Positions 7,740-12,793 of a DNA stretch of 21,024 nucleotides are shown here, one piece after another. The DNA lies in the IMG/VR virus record IMGVR_UViG_3300031886_000060, positions 1-21,024 of that record. One strand, written 5' to 3'. The notes below the pieces were generated by a model. That model saw only the letters and a list, made by a program, of their open reading frames with translations. It was not told where the DNA came from and made no database searches. Each line of letters opens with the position of its first letter. The first letter of the stretch is position 1. Both the position numbers and the translations under genes were made by a program. The DNA comes from a virus.

Positions 7740-9034
7740 ACCACTCCCTTCAAATTCCTTCGTAAAGGTTTATCCCAATTCTGATTGTAAGGTTGATACC
7801 CTATAGCGAGGTAACGGAATGCATCTGCTCCATGTGATGCCCAGTTGTGGTTTGGTCGCATCCTCCAAGTCTTGCCATTTTCATCCCAATCTCTCTGATA
7901 GTTTAACAGACAGTCTATTCCCTTCTCGCAGTTTTTTTCATCAAAGAAACATTTGTCTAGCATAGCTCTGACTGATTGTATGCCATCATCAATAAGTAAC
8001 TGAGGTGCAATTTCTATTTTGTCAGCGTGAATACCTAACTGATCTAATGTCTCAAGTCTACTCTTTCCTGTTCCAAGCTCTCTAACTCTGATGTCATGTG
8101 GAAAAACATACTGATCATAAACATAACCACGATCCTGAAGGACTTTGACATAGTGTTCTAGTCCTACACCTGATGCTTCATAGTAGTCTATTAGATGAAC
8201 TTCAGTACCAACAAACTGTGCAAACCAAAGTGCTGTTGAATCTCCAATGCCAAGATCGAATGCAACTACAACACCTGTGCCACGATCATATCTTACCTTA
8301 GTAATACGATCCTCATCTTTAGCTCTTCTCATTTCAGATGCGTAATAGCTTCCTTCGCTGTAGATTAGATAAGAACCCTCCCAAATATGTTCATACATGT
8401 CGGGCCGTTGCTCTTTATCTTCTAGTCTTGTCTGCTCAAGAACGTCTGGGAACCAAGGGTTATCCCTAAAATTCATCATCACACCCTTACTATCGTGAGG
8501 AGTCTTATCCCTGAATCTCTCATTGGTTGCTGAGTATTTGCTCTCTGGGTTCCAAGTTACCCATATTTCTGAGTCAACTTCCCGGACTGTTGGAATCAAC
8601 ACATCGTAAGCTCTACCACTTAATGCTTCTGCTTCATCTACCCAGCACAATAGAATACGGGCCTTAGACTTGATTGAGTCTAGTGATCGTCTTAGACCTG
8701 AGAACGTGTATGTGATGTGACCATCCTTAGATCGTATGTACTTTTCACCTATCTCGTAGTAATCGTTGAGCCAGGGAATAGATTGAATTGCGGTCTTAAT
8801 CTCTTCTAATGATGAATCACTCAAGGAGTTCATAAACTCTCTTGCGCAAAGTATCTGCCCTCTTCTTGGTGGATTAGCGTTTCCCCATTGATAACCTTTA
8901 ACTGCTGTCATCAACGCAAAGCTTCTGGTTTTTCCTGATCCTCTACCGCCGTAAGAATATCTTGTTCGGGCCTTTCCTTCAAAGACTGGTACTAATTTAG
9001 GTGGCAGTTCAATCTCAGCTCTAGTCTTCTTCAT
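7736..9034 (-). CDS. terL: Terminase large subunit
   Basis: The packaging motor and DNA-cutting enzyme. The ATPase domain has Walker A GGRGSGKT at residues 29-36 and Walker B ILLCWVDEAE with the acidic pair D133-E134. A coupling-type segment VTWNP follows at 159-163. The C-terminal RNase H-like nuclease shows its metal-binding acids at FDLGIGDSTALW (D260), FPHDI (D314) and SHGADAFRYLA (D404). At 432 residues the length is normal for the PBSX/Terminase_3-type branch. It overlaps TerS by 14 bases upstream and the polyvalent protein gene by four bases downstream, so all three are probably translated from one transcript. It is unusual that a portal gene does not follow. Confidence 0.96.
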   Translation of the reverse strand: MKKTRAEIELPPKLVPVFEGKARTRYSYGGRGSGKTRSFALMTAVKGYQWGNANPPRRGQILCAREFMNSLSDSSLEEIKTAIQSIPWLNDYYEIGEKYIRSKDGHITYTFSGLRRSLDSIKSKARILLCWVDEAEALSGRAYDVLIPTVREVDSEIWVTWNPESKYSATNERFRDKTPHDSKGVMMNFRDNPWFPDVLEQTRLEDKEQRPDMYEHIWEGSYLIYSEGSYYASEMRRAKDEDRITKVRYDRGTGVVVAFDLGIGDSTALWFAQFVGTEVHLIDYYEASGVGLEHYVKVLQDRGYVYDQYVFPHDIRVRELGTGKSRLETLDQLGIHADKIEIAPQLLIDDGIQSVRAMLDKCFFDEKNCEKGIDCLLNYQRDWDENGKTWRMRPNHNWASHGADAFRYLAIGYQPYNQNWDKPLRRNLKGVV

Positions 9035-9398
9035 TCACTTTGGCAACCAGTTCAATGACATTTGGCTGCATACTCTTATCACTAGAAATAATGTCTTGAT
9101 CCATCTTATCGTGGAACCCATGCTTACCCAATACAAGCTTAGTTATCGCTGAGTTGAATGTGTTATTGAGTCCTTTATTCACCAAGGTTTTCTGTTGAAC
9201 TTGCATACATCTCCCTAATATGTCGGAAAACTCCTTGCTTTCTTGCCTGGCCCAGTCGTATAAAGTGTCTCTGTGTAAGCCTAAATGCTCTGCCATTCCT
9301 TCAATGCTTGGGATCATATCTCCATACATCTCATAGTCATTAATGTAAGCTATTGCCTTCTCTACAATCTCTTTAGAATATTTAGTTGGTCTAGCCAT
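9021..9398 (-). CDS. terS: Terminase small subunit
   Basis: A 125-residue DNA-recognition subunit beginning MARPTKYSKEIVEKAIAYIN, with a helix-turn-helix at about residues 30-55 (PSIEGMAEHLGLHRDTLYDW) and a helical oligomerisation region after it (QVQQKTLVNKGLNNTFNSAITKLVLGKHGF). This is the classic form of small terminase/DNA-packaging proteins in which the HTH binds the pac or cos site and the ring hands DNA to TerL. It overlaps TerL by 14 bases and the upstream 61-residue gene by 8 bases. Confidence 0.92.
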   Translation of the reverse strand: MARPTKYSKEIVEKAIAYINDYEMYGDMIPSIEGMAEHLGLHRDTLYDWARQESKEFSDILGRCMQVQQKTLVNKGLNNTFNSAITKLVLGKHGFHDKMDQDIISSDKSMQPNVIELVAKVNEED

Positions 9399-9576
9399 TC
9401 AAGTGTACCTCCTCTTCAGGCACTTCGGTAGCCTCAAAACTTGTCTCTAATATAAACATCTCAACTTGCGTATCAATCTCTCCAACAGTAGTGTCTGTTA
9501 AATCTCCCATGATCTTACACAATGCTAAGTATTTAACTGGCAATGTAAGTGCATCTAATCGTAAAGGATTACTCAT
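9391..9576 (-). CDS. Small hypothetical protein upstream of terS
   Basis: A 61-residue acidic protein, MSNPLRLDALTLPVKYLALC... ending EVPEEEVHLNG. An upstream ATG at 9594 would add six residues, but it lies inside the preceding holin-like gene; the ATG at 9574-9576 is directly after that gene's TAG and has a GGAAG Shine-Dalgarno eight bases upstream, so I use it. No domain is recognised. It overlaps terS by 8 bases, so a role in packaging or just coupled translation is possible. Confidence 0.6.
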   Translation of the reverse strand: MSNPLRLDALTLPVKYLALCKIMGDLTDTTVGEIDTQVEMFILETSFEATEVPEEEVHLNG

Positions 9577-9577
9577 A

Positions 9578-9871
9578 CTATTTCTTCCATACACTAGCAG
9601 TAAGGATCGACAGGAACGTCAAGTGAAACAATCCACCGCCCATTAAAGTAAACGGATCGTGCTGCCCTGTGAGTTTCTTCATAAGTTCCATCTGTACTAA
9701 CGTGTCCTCTGTTGCATTAATTATCTCCATGAACTGGCTGATGTCAGGTCGATTGAGTCCGTACCAAACTGGCACAAACAAAAAATCGTAGAAGCAAATT
9801 AATAAATAAATTCCTAGTGCAGAGAATCTGAATCTTTGCATAGAGCGTTCTACTTTTGTCATCTCCTTCAT
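9578..9871 (-). CDS. Two-helix membrane protein, holin candidate
   Basis: A 97-residue protein with two hydrophobic segments: residues about 16-39 (FSALGIYLLICFYDFLFVPV, then WYGL) and about 73-95 (PFTLMGGGLFHLTFLSILTA). A short polar loop separates them and the N-terminus is charged. Size and topology fit a class II holin. The location just before terS parallels T7, where holin gene 17.5 precedes terS gene 18. The start ATG follows directly on the TAG of the 34-residue membrane peptide and has no Shine-Dalgarno of its own, implying coupling. Holin function is inference; no endolysin is visible in the window. Confidence 0.65.
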   Translation of the reverse strand: MKEMTKVERSMQRFRFSALGIYLLICFYDFLFVPVWYGLNRPDISQFMEIINATEDTLVQMELMKKLTGQHDPFTLMGGGLFHLTFLSILTASVWKK

Positions 9872-9976
9872 CTAAACACATGGTGGTTTGCACATAAGTG
9901 CATCAACACCAATGAACAAAGTTATCACAAAAAGAATCACACCTAAAACAATCAAAGCTATTACTGGCTTACTCAT
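9872..9976 (-). CDS. 34-residue single-pass membrane peptide
   Basis: ATG at 9974-9976 with GGAGAG seven bases upstream opens a 34-codon frame, MSKPVIALIVLGVILFVITL and then FIGVDALMCKPPCV, ended by TAG at 9872-9874. Residues 4-23 form one transmembrane helix. The C-terminus has a CxPPC motif that could form a disulfide or bind metal. The stop abuts the ATG of the holin-like gene. A pairing with that gene as holin/antiholin is possible but only suggested by position. Confidence 0.6.
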   Translation of the reverse strand: MSKPVIALIVLGVILFVITLFIGVDALMCKPPCV

Positions 9977-9995
9977 ATTGCTCTCCAATTCTGTG

Positions 9996-10020
9996 TGGGA
10001 GGCTTAACTCAGACCTCCCA
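9996..10020 (-). terminator. Intercistronic hairpin without U-tract
   Basis: TGGGAGG (9996-10002) and CCTCCCA (10014-10020) form a perfect 7-bp GC-rich stem with an 11-base loop, just after the ninB stop and before the small membrane gene. No run of T follows on either strand, so it is not a classic intrinsic terminator. It could be an RNA processing or mRNA-stability hairpin separating the recombination genes from the lysis/packaging genes. Confidence 0.4.
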
Positions 10021-10025
10021 CTCTC

Positions 10026-10442
10026 TCATTCTACTACTAATCCTCTCCACTCATCAGGTAAATTAAGTCGAATGCCTAAATCATTTTCTGCCCAAGTTAT
10101 TACTTCATCTAGATAAACTCCCATTTCTTTAGTCGTTAGTTCTGTGGTCGATTTTAGCACCACTCTTTGTCTCTTTGCAACTTCTTCAACTCTAGATTCA
10201 AGAAATTCTGACTGACAATGTACTTTTATAGCATCTTTTGTGTTACCTGTTTCAACTCTGATTTGGTCTATGATGCTATGATACAACCTGTTCTGCTGGC
10301 CTGATCTAGTCATTTTGTTAGGTTTAATACTTATGATCGCCTCCTCCCCACTAACATTCATAAAAAAAGTTCGAGTCATATTCTCTATAATCTCAGCTTT
10401 AGGTTTATCTCGTTTCAGTATTCTTGATAATGTTTCACTCAT
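10026..10442 (-). CDS. ninB: NinB/Orf-family recombination protein
   Basis: A 138-residue protein whose central and C-terminal parts match the NinB (lambda Orf) family. It has RSGQQNRLYHSIIDQI at residues 67-82, the conserved charged/polar pattern, then KSTTELTTKEMGVYLDEVITWA near residues 96-118 and a final LPDEWRG. Lambda Orf is a recombination mediator that binds ssDNA-SSB and helps load annealing or RecA proteins. It fits with the annealing protein and SSB on the other strand. The start overlaps the upstream nuclease gene by 4 bases (ATGA). Confidence 0.82.
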   Translation of the reverse strand: MSETLSRILKRDKPKAEIIENMTRTFFMNVSGEEAIISIKPNKMTRSGQQNRLYHSIIDQIRVETGNTKDAIKVHCQSEFLESRVEEVAKRQRVVLKSTTELTTKEMGVYLDEVITWAENDLGIRLNLPDEWRGLVVE

Positions 10443-10780
10443 TTACTATACCCATCTAATGTTGTGTCAGGATAGTGTTCATCTACAAGTAATTGCTTAA
10501 TCAGTTGTCTCTTGGTTCGAGTCATCGCAAACTGAGCCATCTCTCTAATGAAGTAAGGTTTGTAGTAAGGATGAACAAGGGAGTCATAGATTTGGTGACA
10601 ATTGTGACATCCATAGAACCCTATGTCATGTCCATTTCTATCTCTAGCCTTAAAACCTACGCCAGGAATATTTTCATGGCAGAATACTACTTTCTCTCCA
10701 TTAATTCCTGAGTCACAGCCATCAAGGTTCAATGTGCATCTTTTTCCACGAGCTGATTTAGTAATTGCTGTTTGTTTCAT
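10439..10780 (-). CDS. YbcO/DUF1364-family nuclease
   Basis: A 113-residue protein beginning MKQTAITKSARGKRCTLNLD. Conserved metal-type residues are C15, C22, H35 (VVFCHEN), C58, C61 and H62 (YGCHNCHQIYD). This matches DUF1364/YbcO, a beta-beta-alpha-metal nuclease family found in nin-like regions of lambdoid phages and the E. coli DLP12 prophage. The likely role is cutting of branched or single-stranded recombination intermediates. It lies between VRR-NUC and NinB genes with near-zero spacing, forming one recombination cassette. Confidence 0.8.
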   Translation of the reverse strand: MKQTAITKSARGKRCTLNLDGCDSGINGEKVVFCHENIPGVGFKARDRNGHDIGFYGCHNCHQIYDSLVHPYYKPYFIREMAQFAMTRTKRQLIKQLLVDEHYPDTTLDGYSK

Positions 10781-11131
10781 TCATTCTCCATACTTCATAT
10801 CTGCAAACCATACAATGACATCTGCCACACTATAACAAATTTTAACTTGTCCTCCTGCAGCTTCAATCTTACCGATCATAGATTTTTGGTTCTTAGTTAA
10901 ATACCCTTTGGGATGTGTAGAATCAGCAGGTCTCTTAATCTCTAAACCATAATATAAACCATCGATAATCAAAGTGAGGTCAGGCACACCACTTTTGGTA
11001 CCAGTTGCTTTGAGTTTAGCACCCTCTACTTTTGACCTAGCACCACCATTCGGAACTGCCCAATAACAAACTCCTCGTATATCTAGGTATTCACATATAG
11101 CCTTTTGTATTTTGTCTTCTTCAAACTTCAC
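10781..11131 (-). CDS. VRR-NUC domain nuclease (Holliday-junction resolvase type)
   Basis: A 116-residue protein with the full VRR-NUC pattern: E5 in the first helix (EEDKIQKAICEYL), PNGGAR at 27-32, the GVPDLTL motif with D51, the E-x-K pair in YGLEIKRP (E64, K66), and Gln82 in LTKNQK. PD-(D/E)xK-type VRR-NUC proteins are structure-specific nucleases able to process branched DNA, a role usually needed before packaging. The start codon is GTG (11129-11131), inside the end of the 76-residue gene; no better ATG is in frame upstream. The stop abuts the next gene's start. Confidence 0.88.
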   Translation of the reverse strand: MKFEEDKIQKAICEYLDIRGVCYWAVPNGGARSKVEGAKLKATGTKSGVPDLTLIIDGLYYGLEIKRPADSTHPKGYLTKNQKSMIGKIEAAGGQVKICYSVADVIVWFADMKYGE

Positions 11132-11351
11132 TGGACGGTCCTGTCATTATTTCGCCCTTGTTATGATTTTTTTCTTTCACCATGTTAATAATTAATCGAA
11201 ACTTGAGCTGATCACACATATCAATAAGATTTTGACATAGAGTTTGTTTGACATCTTCATCCTCGATCTCACCAATAACATGAATTACATCCAGCATTGT
11301 CTGTGTTAATTGGACTCGTTCTTCGTGGCTGATTTTACTTAACGTGGGCAT
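11121..11351 (-). CDS. Small helical hypothetical protein
   Basis: A 76-residue, mostly helical protein with no recognised domain: HEERVQLTQTMLDVIHVIGE and KQTLCQNLIDMCDQLKFRL suggest two or three amphipathic helices. It is the second gene of the minus operon, overlapping the HTH gene by 17 bases and the VRR-NUC gene by 11 bases, so it is almost certainly translated. It could be a regulator partner or an anti-host factor; the sequence alone does not decide. Confidence 0.6.
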   Translation of the reverse strand: MPTLSKISHEERVQLTQTMLDVIHVIGEIEDEDVKQTLCQNLIDMCDQLKFRLIINMVKEKNHNKGEIMTGPSSEV

Positions 11352-11541
11352 GATGCTGACTTTCTAAGTAATGCGCTAGACCATAAATTTGCCAATGAAA
11401 GCTGTTGTTGTCTGCCTTTATGTTGTGATTTAATGTTGATCTAGTAATTCCTAGCAACTTTGCAGCTTGAGATTGTGTTAAGCCTAGTCGTACAAGTTCG
11501 TCAGGGATAGATTTGTAATAAACATGTCTAATTTTTTTCAT
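11335..11541 (-). CDS. Cro-like helix-turn-helix regulator
   Basis: A 68-residue basic protein with a clear HTH: LGLTQSQAAKLLGITRSTLN at residues 19-38, where Gln-Ala-Ala in the first helix and ITRSTLN in the recognition helix are typical. It is the first gene of the long minus-strand operon and faces the control region. No Shine-Dalgarno precedes the ATG, and a TATAAT lies so close that the transcript would begin at or next to the ATG, as for leaderless phage repressors such as lambda cI. The likely job is to bind the TGTACGA sites at its own promoter and at the divergent early promoter. Confidence 0.78.
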   Translation of the reverse strand: MKKIRHVYYKSIPDELVRLGLTQSQAAKLLGITRSTLNHNIKADNNSFHWQIYGLAHYLESQHHAHVK

Positions 11542-11544
11542 ATA

Positions 11545-11577
11545 GTCATTATATCAAATATCGTACAAGTGCTTGGT
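11545..11577 (-). promoter_or_regulatory. Minus-strand promoter of the HTH/late operon, probably leaderless
   Basis: On the minus strand TGATATAAT is a consensus extended -10 (TATAAT at 11553-11548). The -35 region 17-19 bases upstream is poor (ACCAAG or CCAAGC). Seven bases downstream of the -10 is 11541, the A of the HTH start codon, so the mRNA would be leaderless. The -10 and its upstream flank belong to a 23-bp block (11545-11567) repeated inverted at the early promoter. A weak -35 plus a leaderless start is like lambda PRM and suggests activation or autoregulation. Confidence 0.6.
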
Positions 11578-11594
11578 TGGTTTAACTATATGTT

Positions 11595-11644
11595 TCGCTT
11601 TCAGCGACTCTCCTTGGTAGAGCTGAGGTCTAAAGACCTTTTTT
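11595..11644 (+). terminator. Three-hairpin structure ending in an intrinsic terminator
   Basis: Three short stems follow one another: TCGCT-TTC-AGCGA (11595-11607), CTCT-CCTTGGT-AGAG (11608-11622) and AGGTC-TAAA-GACCT (11626-11639), the last running into six T (11639-11644). The third is a good rho-independent terminator for plus-strand transcription, although the stem is only 5 bp. It could end a small RNA or block transcription that enters antisense to the HTH gene. No convincing plus-strand promoter was found just upstream. Confidence 0.45.
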
Positions 11645-11832
11645 AAAGAGCTCTTAACTTATCGGGTTAAGTGTGGAGTTGGGTTTTCGAGTAAGTCAAT
11701 CCCTAGAATACAATTAAGTAAACTAGAGATTGTCATCGGTATAAAGCGCATCGCAGTATAATCGAGTCTGAAACAATCACAGTCAGTCAGATCAGAGTCA
11801 TCGCTACCTTGTGATAGGTACTCAGCCTTCTG

Positions 11833-11950
11833 CACTCTGCGAGTGTATTAACACCCATCAATCAGCAGTTTTATGGAATACGATTGCTGAATCTCTTTTT
11901 TTGTAAGTGGTGTGAGTGCAGCCAAATAGCTAGACAGATCACCACTCGCA
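11833..11950. repeat. Inverted-repeat cluster
   Basis: CACTC-TGC-GAGTG (11833-11845) is a perfect palindrome; GTGT-ATTA-ACAC follows at 11843-11854. TGCGAGTG (11838-11845) is the exact reverse complement of CACTCGCA (11943-11950). AGTGGTG (11906-11912) pairs with CACCACT (11940-11946). The segment can therefore form alternative long-range stems. It may be a structured RNA, a protein-binding array or an origin element; nothing more can be said from sequence alone. Confidence 0.45.
11862..11902 (+). terminator. Terminator-like hairpin
   Basis: TCAGCA (11862-11867) pairs with TGCTGA (11885-11890), with two or three more inner pairs including G-U. Seven T follow at 11896-11902, but five bases separate stem and T-run, so it is an imperfect intrinsic terminator on the plus strand. 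With the -10-like TATAAT at 11757 it would bound an RNA of roughly 130 bases. Confidence 0.35.
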
Positions 11951-11959
11951 TCCTGAGAG

Positions 11960-11987
11960 TTGCCAATATGTCTTTATAGGGTATAAT
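11960..11987 (+). promoter_or_regulatory. Strong sigma70-type promoter
   Basis: TTGCCA (11960-11965), a 16-base spacer and TATAAT (11982-11987) give a near-consensus bacterial promoter on the plus strand, with predicted start near 11994. A terminator lies only ~65 bases downstream, so its main product should be a short RNA. Confidence 0.7.
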
Positions 11988-11993
11988 CCTTGT

Positions 11994-12061
11994 CAAACAG
12001 CAGGGGCAACTGCCAGTTTAGAAGAACCTCAAGAGAAATTATCAAGCTCTTGGGGTTTTTT
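11994..12061 (+). ncRNA. Putative ~68-nt small RNA
   Basis: The promoter at 11960 and the terminator ending at 12061 enclose a short, non-coding unit. Its 5' part contains a self-complementary AACT-GCC-AGTT (12008-12018), its 3' part the terminator hairpin. Size and position in the immunity-like region recall lambda OOP RNA (77 nt), but no antisense overlap with a gene is seen here, so it may act in trans, titrate a protein, or be an attenuated leader of the early operon. The 5' end is predicted, not known. Confidence 0.5.
12025..12061 (+). terminator. Intrinsic terminator
   Basis: AACCTCAAGAG (12025-12035) pairs with CTCTTGGGGTT (12047-12057) over 11 bp with one G-T pair and an 11-base loop; six T occupy 12056-12061, followed by GTTTT. 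This is the best rho-independent terminator in the window. It lies upstream of the early promoter at 12139, so early genes rely on that promoter unless read-through occurs. Confidence 0.8.
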
Positions 12062-12138
12062 GTTTTCTAAACCAAGACCACAAATCATACACTAAATTTT
12101 ACAGGACCGTCTATAGATTAAATTATTTTTGAAAATAG

Positions 12139-12197
12139 TTAACATATCTGTACGAAATTTGATACAATGACCTTGTCATCAAGCAAAAAAGGTGACA
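12139..12197 (+). promoter_or_regulatory. Early promoter with overlapping operator elements
   Basis: TTAACA (12139-12144), an 18-base spacer and extended -10 TGATACAAT (-10 hexamer 12163-12168) drive the plus operon; the start would be near 12175. The block 12149-12171 repeats, inverted, the HTH gene promoter with 21 of 23 matches. At the start site is a perfect palindrome ATGAC-CTT-GTCAT (12167-12179). In the leader TGTCATC (12174-12180) can pair with GGTGACA (12191-12197). An AGGAGA Shine-Dalgarno follows at 12211. Confidence 0.65.
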
Positions 12198-12221
12198 CTT
12201 TTAACTAGATAGGAGATTCAA

Positions 12222-12383
12222 ATGAGTCAATATAAAAAACAAACTGATCATCAACTAAAGGAAAATCTTGCGACCGCAATCAATAATAAATCTCACCACC
12301 CTTTCGTACAAGGGAGGGATTTTTTTGCCGAACAAGAAAAACTAATCAAAAATGAAATCAATAACAGAAAGGAGAATAAATAA
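12222..12383 (+). CDS. First early gene, 53-residue hypothetical protein
   Basis: ATG at 12222 with AGGAGA (12211-12216) at ideal distance opens a 53-codon frame, MSQYKKQTDHQLKENLATAI... ending INNRKENK. The protein is very polar, lysine- and asparagine-rich and probably helical; no domain is recognised. The last codons double as the Shine-Dalgarno of the next gene, and the TAA overlaps the next ATG (TAATG). As the promoter-proximal early gene it is a good candidate for a host-takeover factor, by analogy only. Confidence 0.65.
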   Translation: MSQYKKQTDHQLKENLATAINNKSHHPFVQGRDFFAEQEKLIKNEINNRKENK

Positions 12384-12793
12384 TGAAACTAACTAAAAAA
12401 CAATTTGAAAAAAAGTTATTCAAGTTAAACAAAAACGAAGTGTTGAGTTATAGAAAACACAATGAACACAACTACGAGGATGGTAGTAATTCTATTATCC
12501 ATCTTTACTACAATGACAATGGTCACATTGGAACTTGGCAAAAAGGTGGTCATAGTAAGATTTTTCACGAAAGACTACCTTACAGTAATGGTGATGCAAT
12601 ATGGCATACTCTAGGTTACTCCGATGAAATGATGTTGTCTAAAATGCACGAGTGGGAAGCTATGACAGGTAAAAAACACCCTAATAGAATAAAAATATTA
12701 TTAGCAAATGATAAGTTACCTCGTGGTGGTCTAAGCACTAAGGAGTTTAGAGAAGCTGCAGATTATCATGGATTATTAAAAGGAGAAAAATAA
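12383..12793 (+). CDS. Hypothetical early protein
   Basis: I do not recognise this 136-residue protein. It is basic and rich in His, Asn, Lys and aromatic residues (YRKHNEHNYEDGSNSIIHLY, GTWQKGGHSKIFHERLPY), with several histidines that might bind metal, and a C-terminal helical part ending LLKGEK. It is fully coupled to its neighbours through TAATG overlaps on both sides, with the Shine-Dalgarno of the next gene encoded by its last codons. Confidence 0.65.
   Translation: MKLTKKQFEKKLFKLNKNEVLSYRKHNEHNYEDGSNSIIHLYYNDNGHIGTWQKGGHSKIFHERLPYSNGDAIWHTLGYSDEMMLSKMHEWEAMTGKKHPNRIKILLANDKLPRGGLSTKEFREAADYHGLLKGEK

Larger units (their letters stand above)
11542..12221. other. 680-base control region without protein genes
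   Basis: This divergent intergenic region holds two shared-sequence promoters at its ends, one further strong promoter at 11960, terminator-like hairpins at 11595-11644, 11862-11902 and 12025-12061, a perfect hairpin CTTAAC/GTTAAG at 11653-11671, a TATAAT at 11757-11762 without a good -35, a CAGTCAGTCAG tandem string near 11780, and an inverted-repeat cluster at 11833-11950. I find no frame with convincing coding properties. Such density suggests a regulatory hub with small RNAs, possibly also the replication origin; the latter is speculation. Confidence 0.7.
11488..12312. repeat. Dispersed TCGTACAAG sites, candidate operators
   Basis: The nonamer TCGTACAAG occurs at 11488-11496 (inside the HTH gene), 11561-11569 (its promoter) and 12304-12312 (inside the first early gene). 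A fourth, TCTGTACGA in the opposite orientation, lies at 12147-12155 in the early promoter. Each is centred on GTAC and is partly palindromic. All four fall around the two divergent promoters. They are plausible binding sites of the HTH protein; binding itself is not shown. Confidence 0.45.

Noticed and set aside
11595-11700. tRNA-like string with CTTGGTAGAG and a TTTTCGAGT further on
   Set aside because: A D-arm-like hairpin and an anticodon-arm-like hairpin exist, but they cannot be placed in one cloverleaf: there is no acceptor stem, no T-arm with GTTCRA, and a T6 terminator lies between the arms.
11991-12000. TTGACA on the minus strand near 11991 as a -35 element
   Set aside because: The next TATAAA-type hexamer is only about 12 bases away, and no hexamer at 16-18 bases fits a -10.
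11134-12112. Inverted 11-mer GACGGTCCTGT / ACAGGACCGTC at 11134-11144 and 12102-12112
   Set aside because: An 11-base coincidence is expected many times by chance in a 21-kb window on both strands; it does not coincide with promoter elements.
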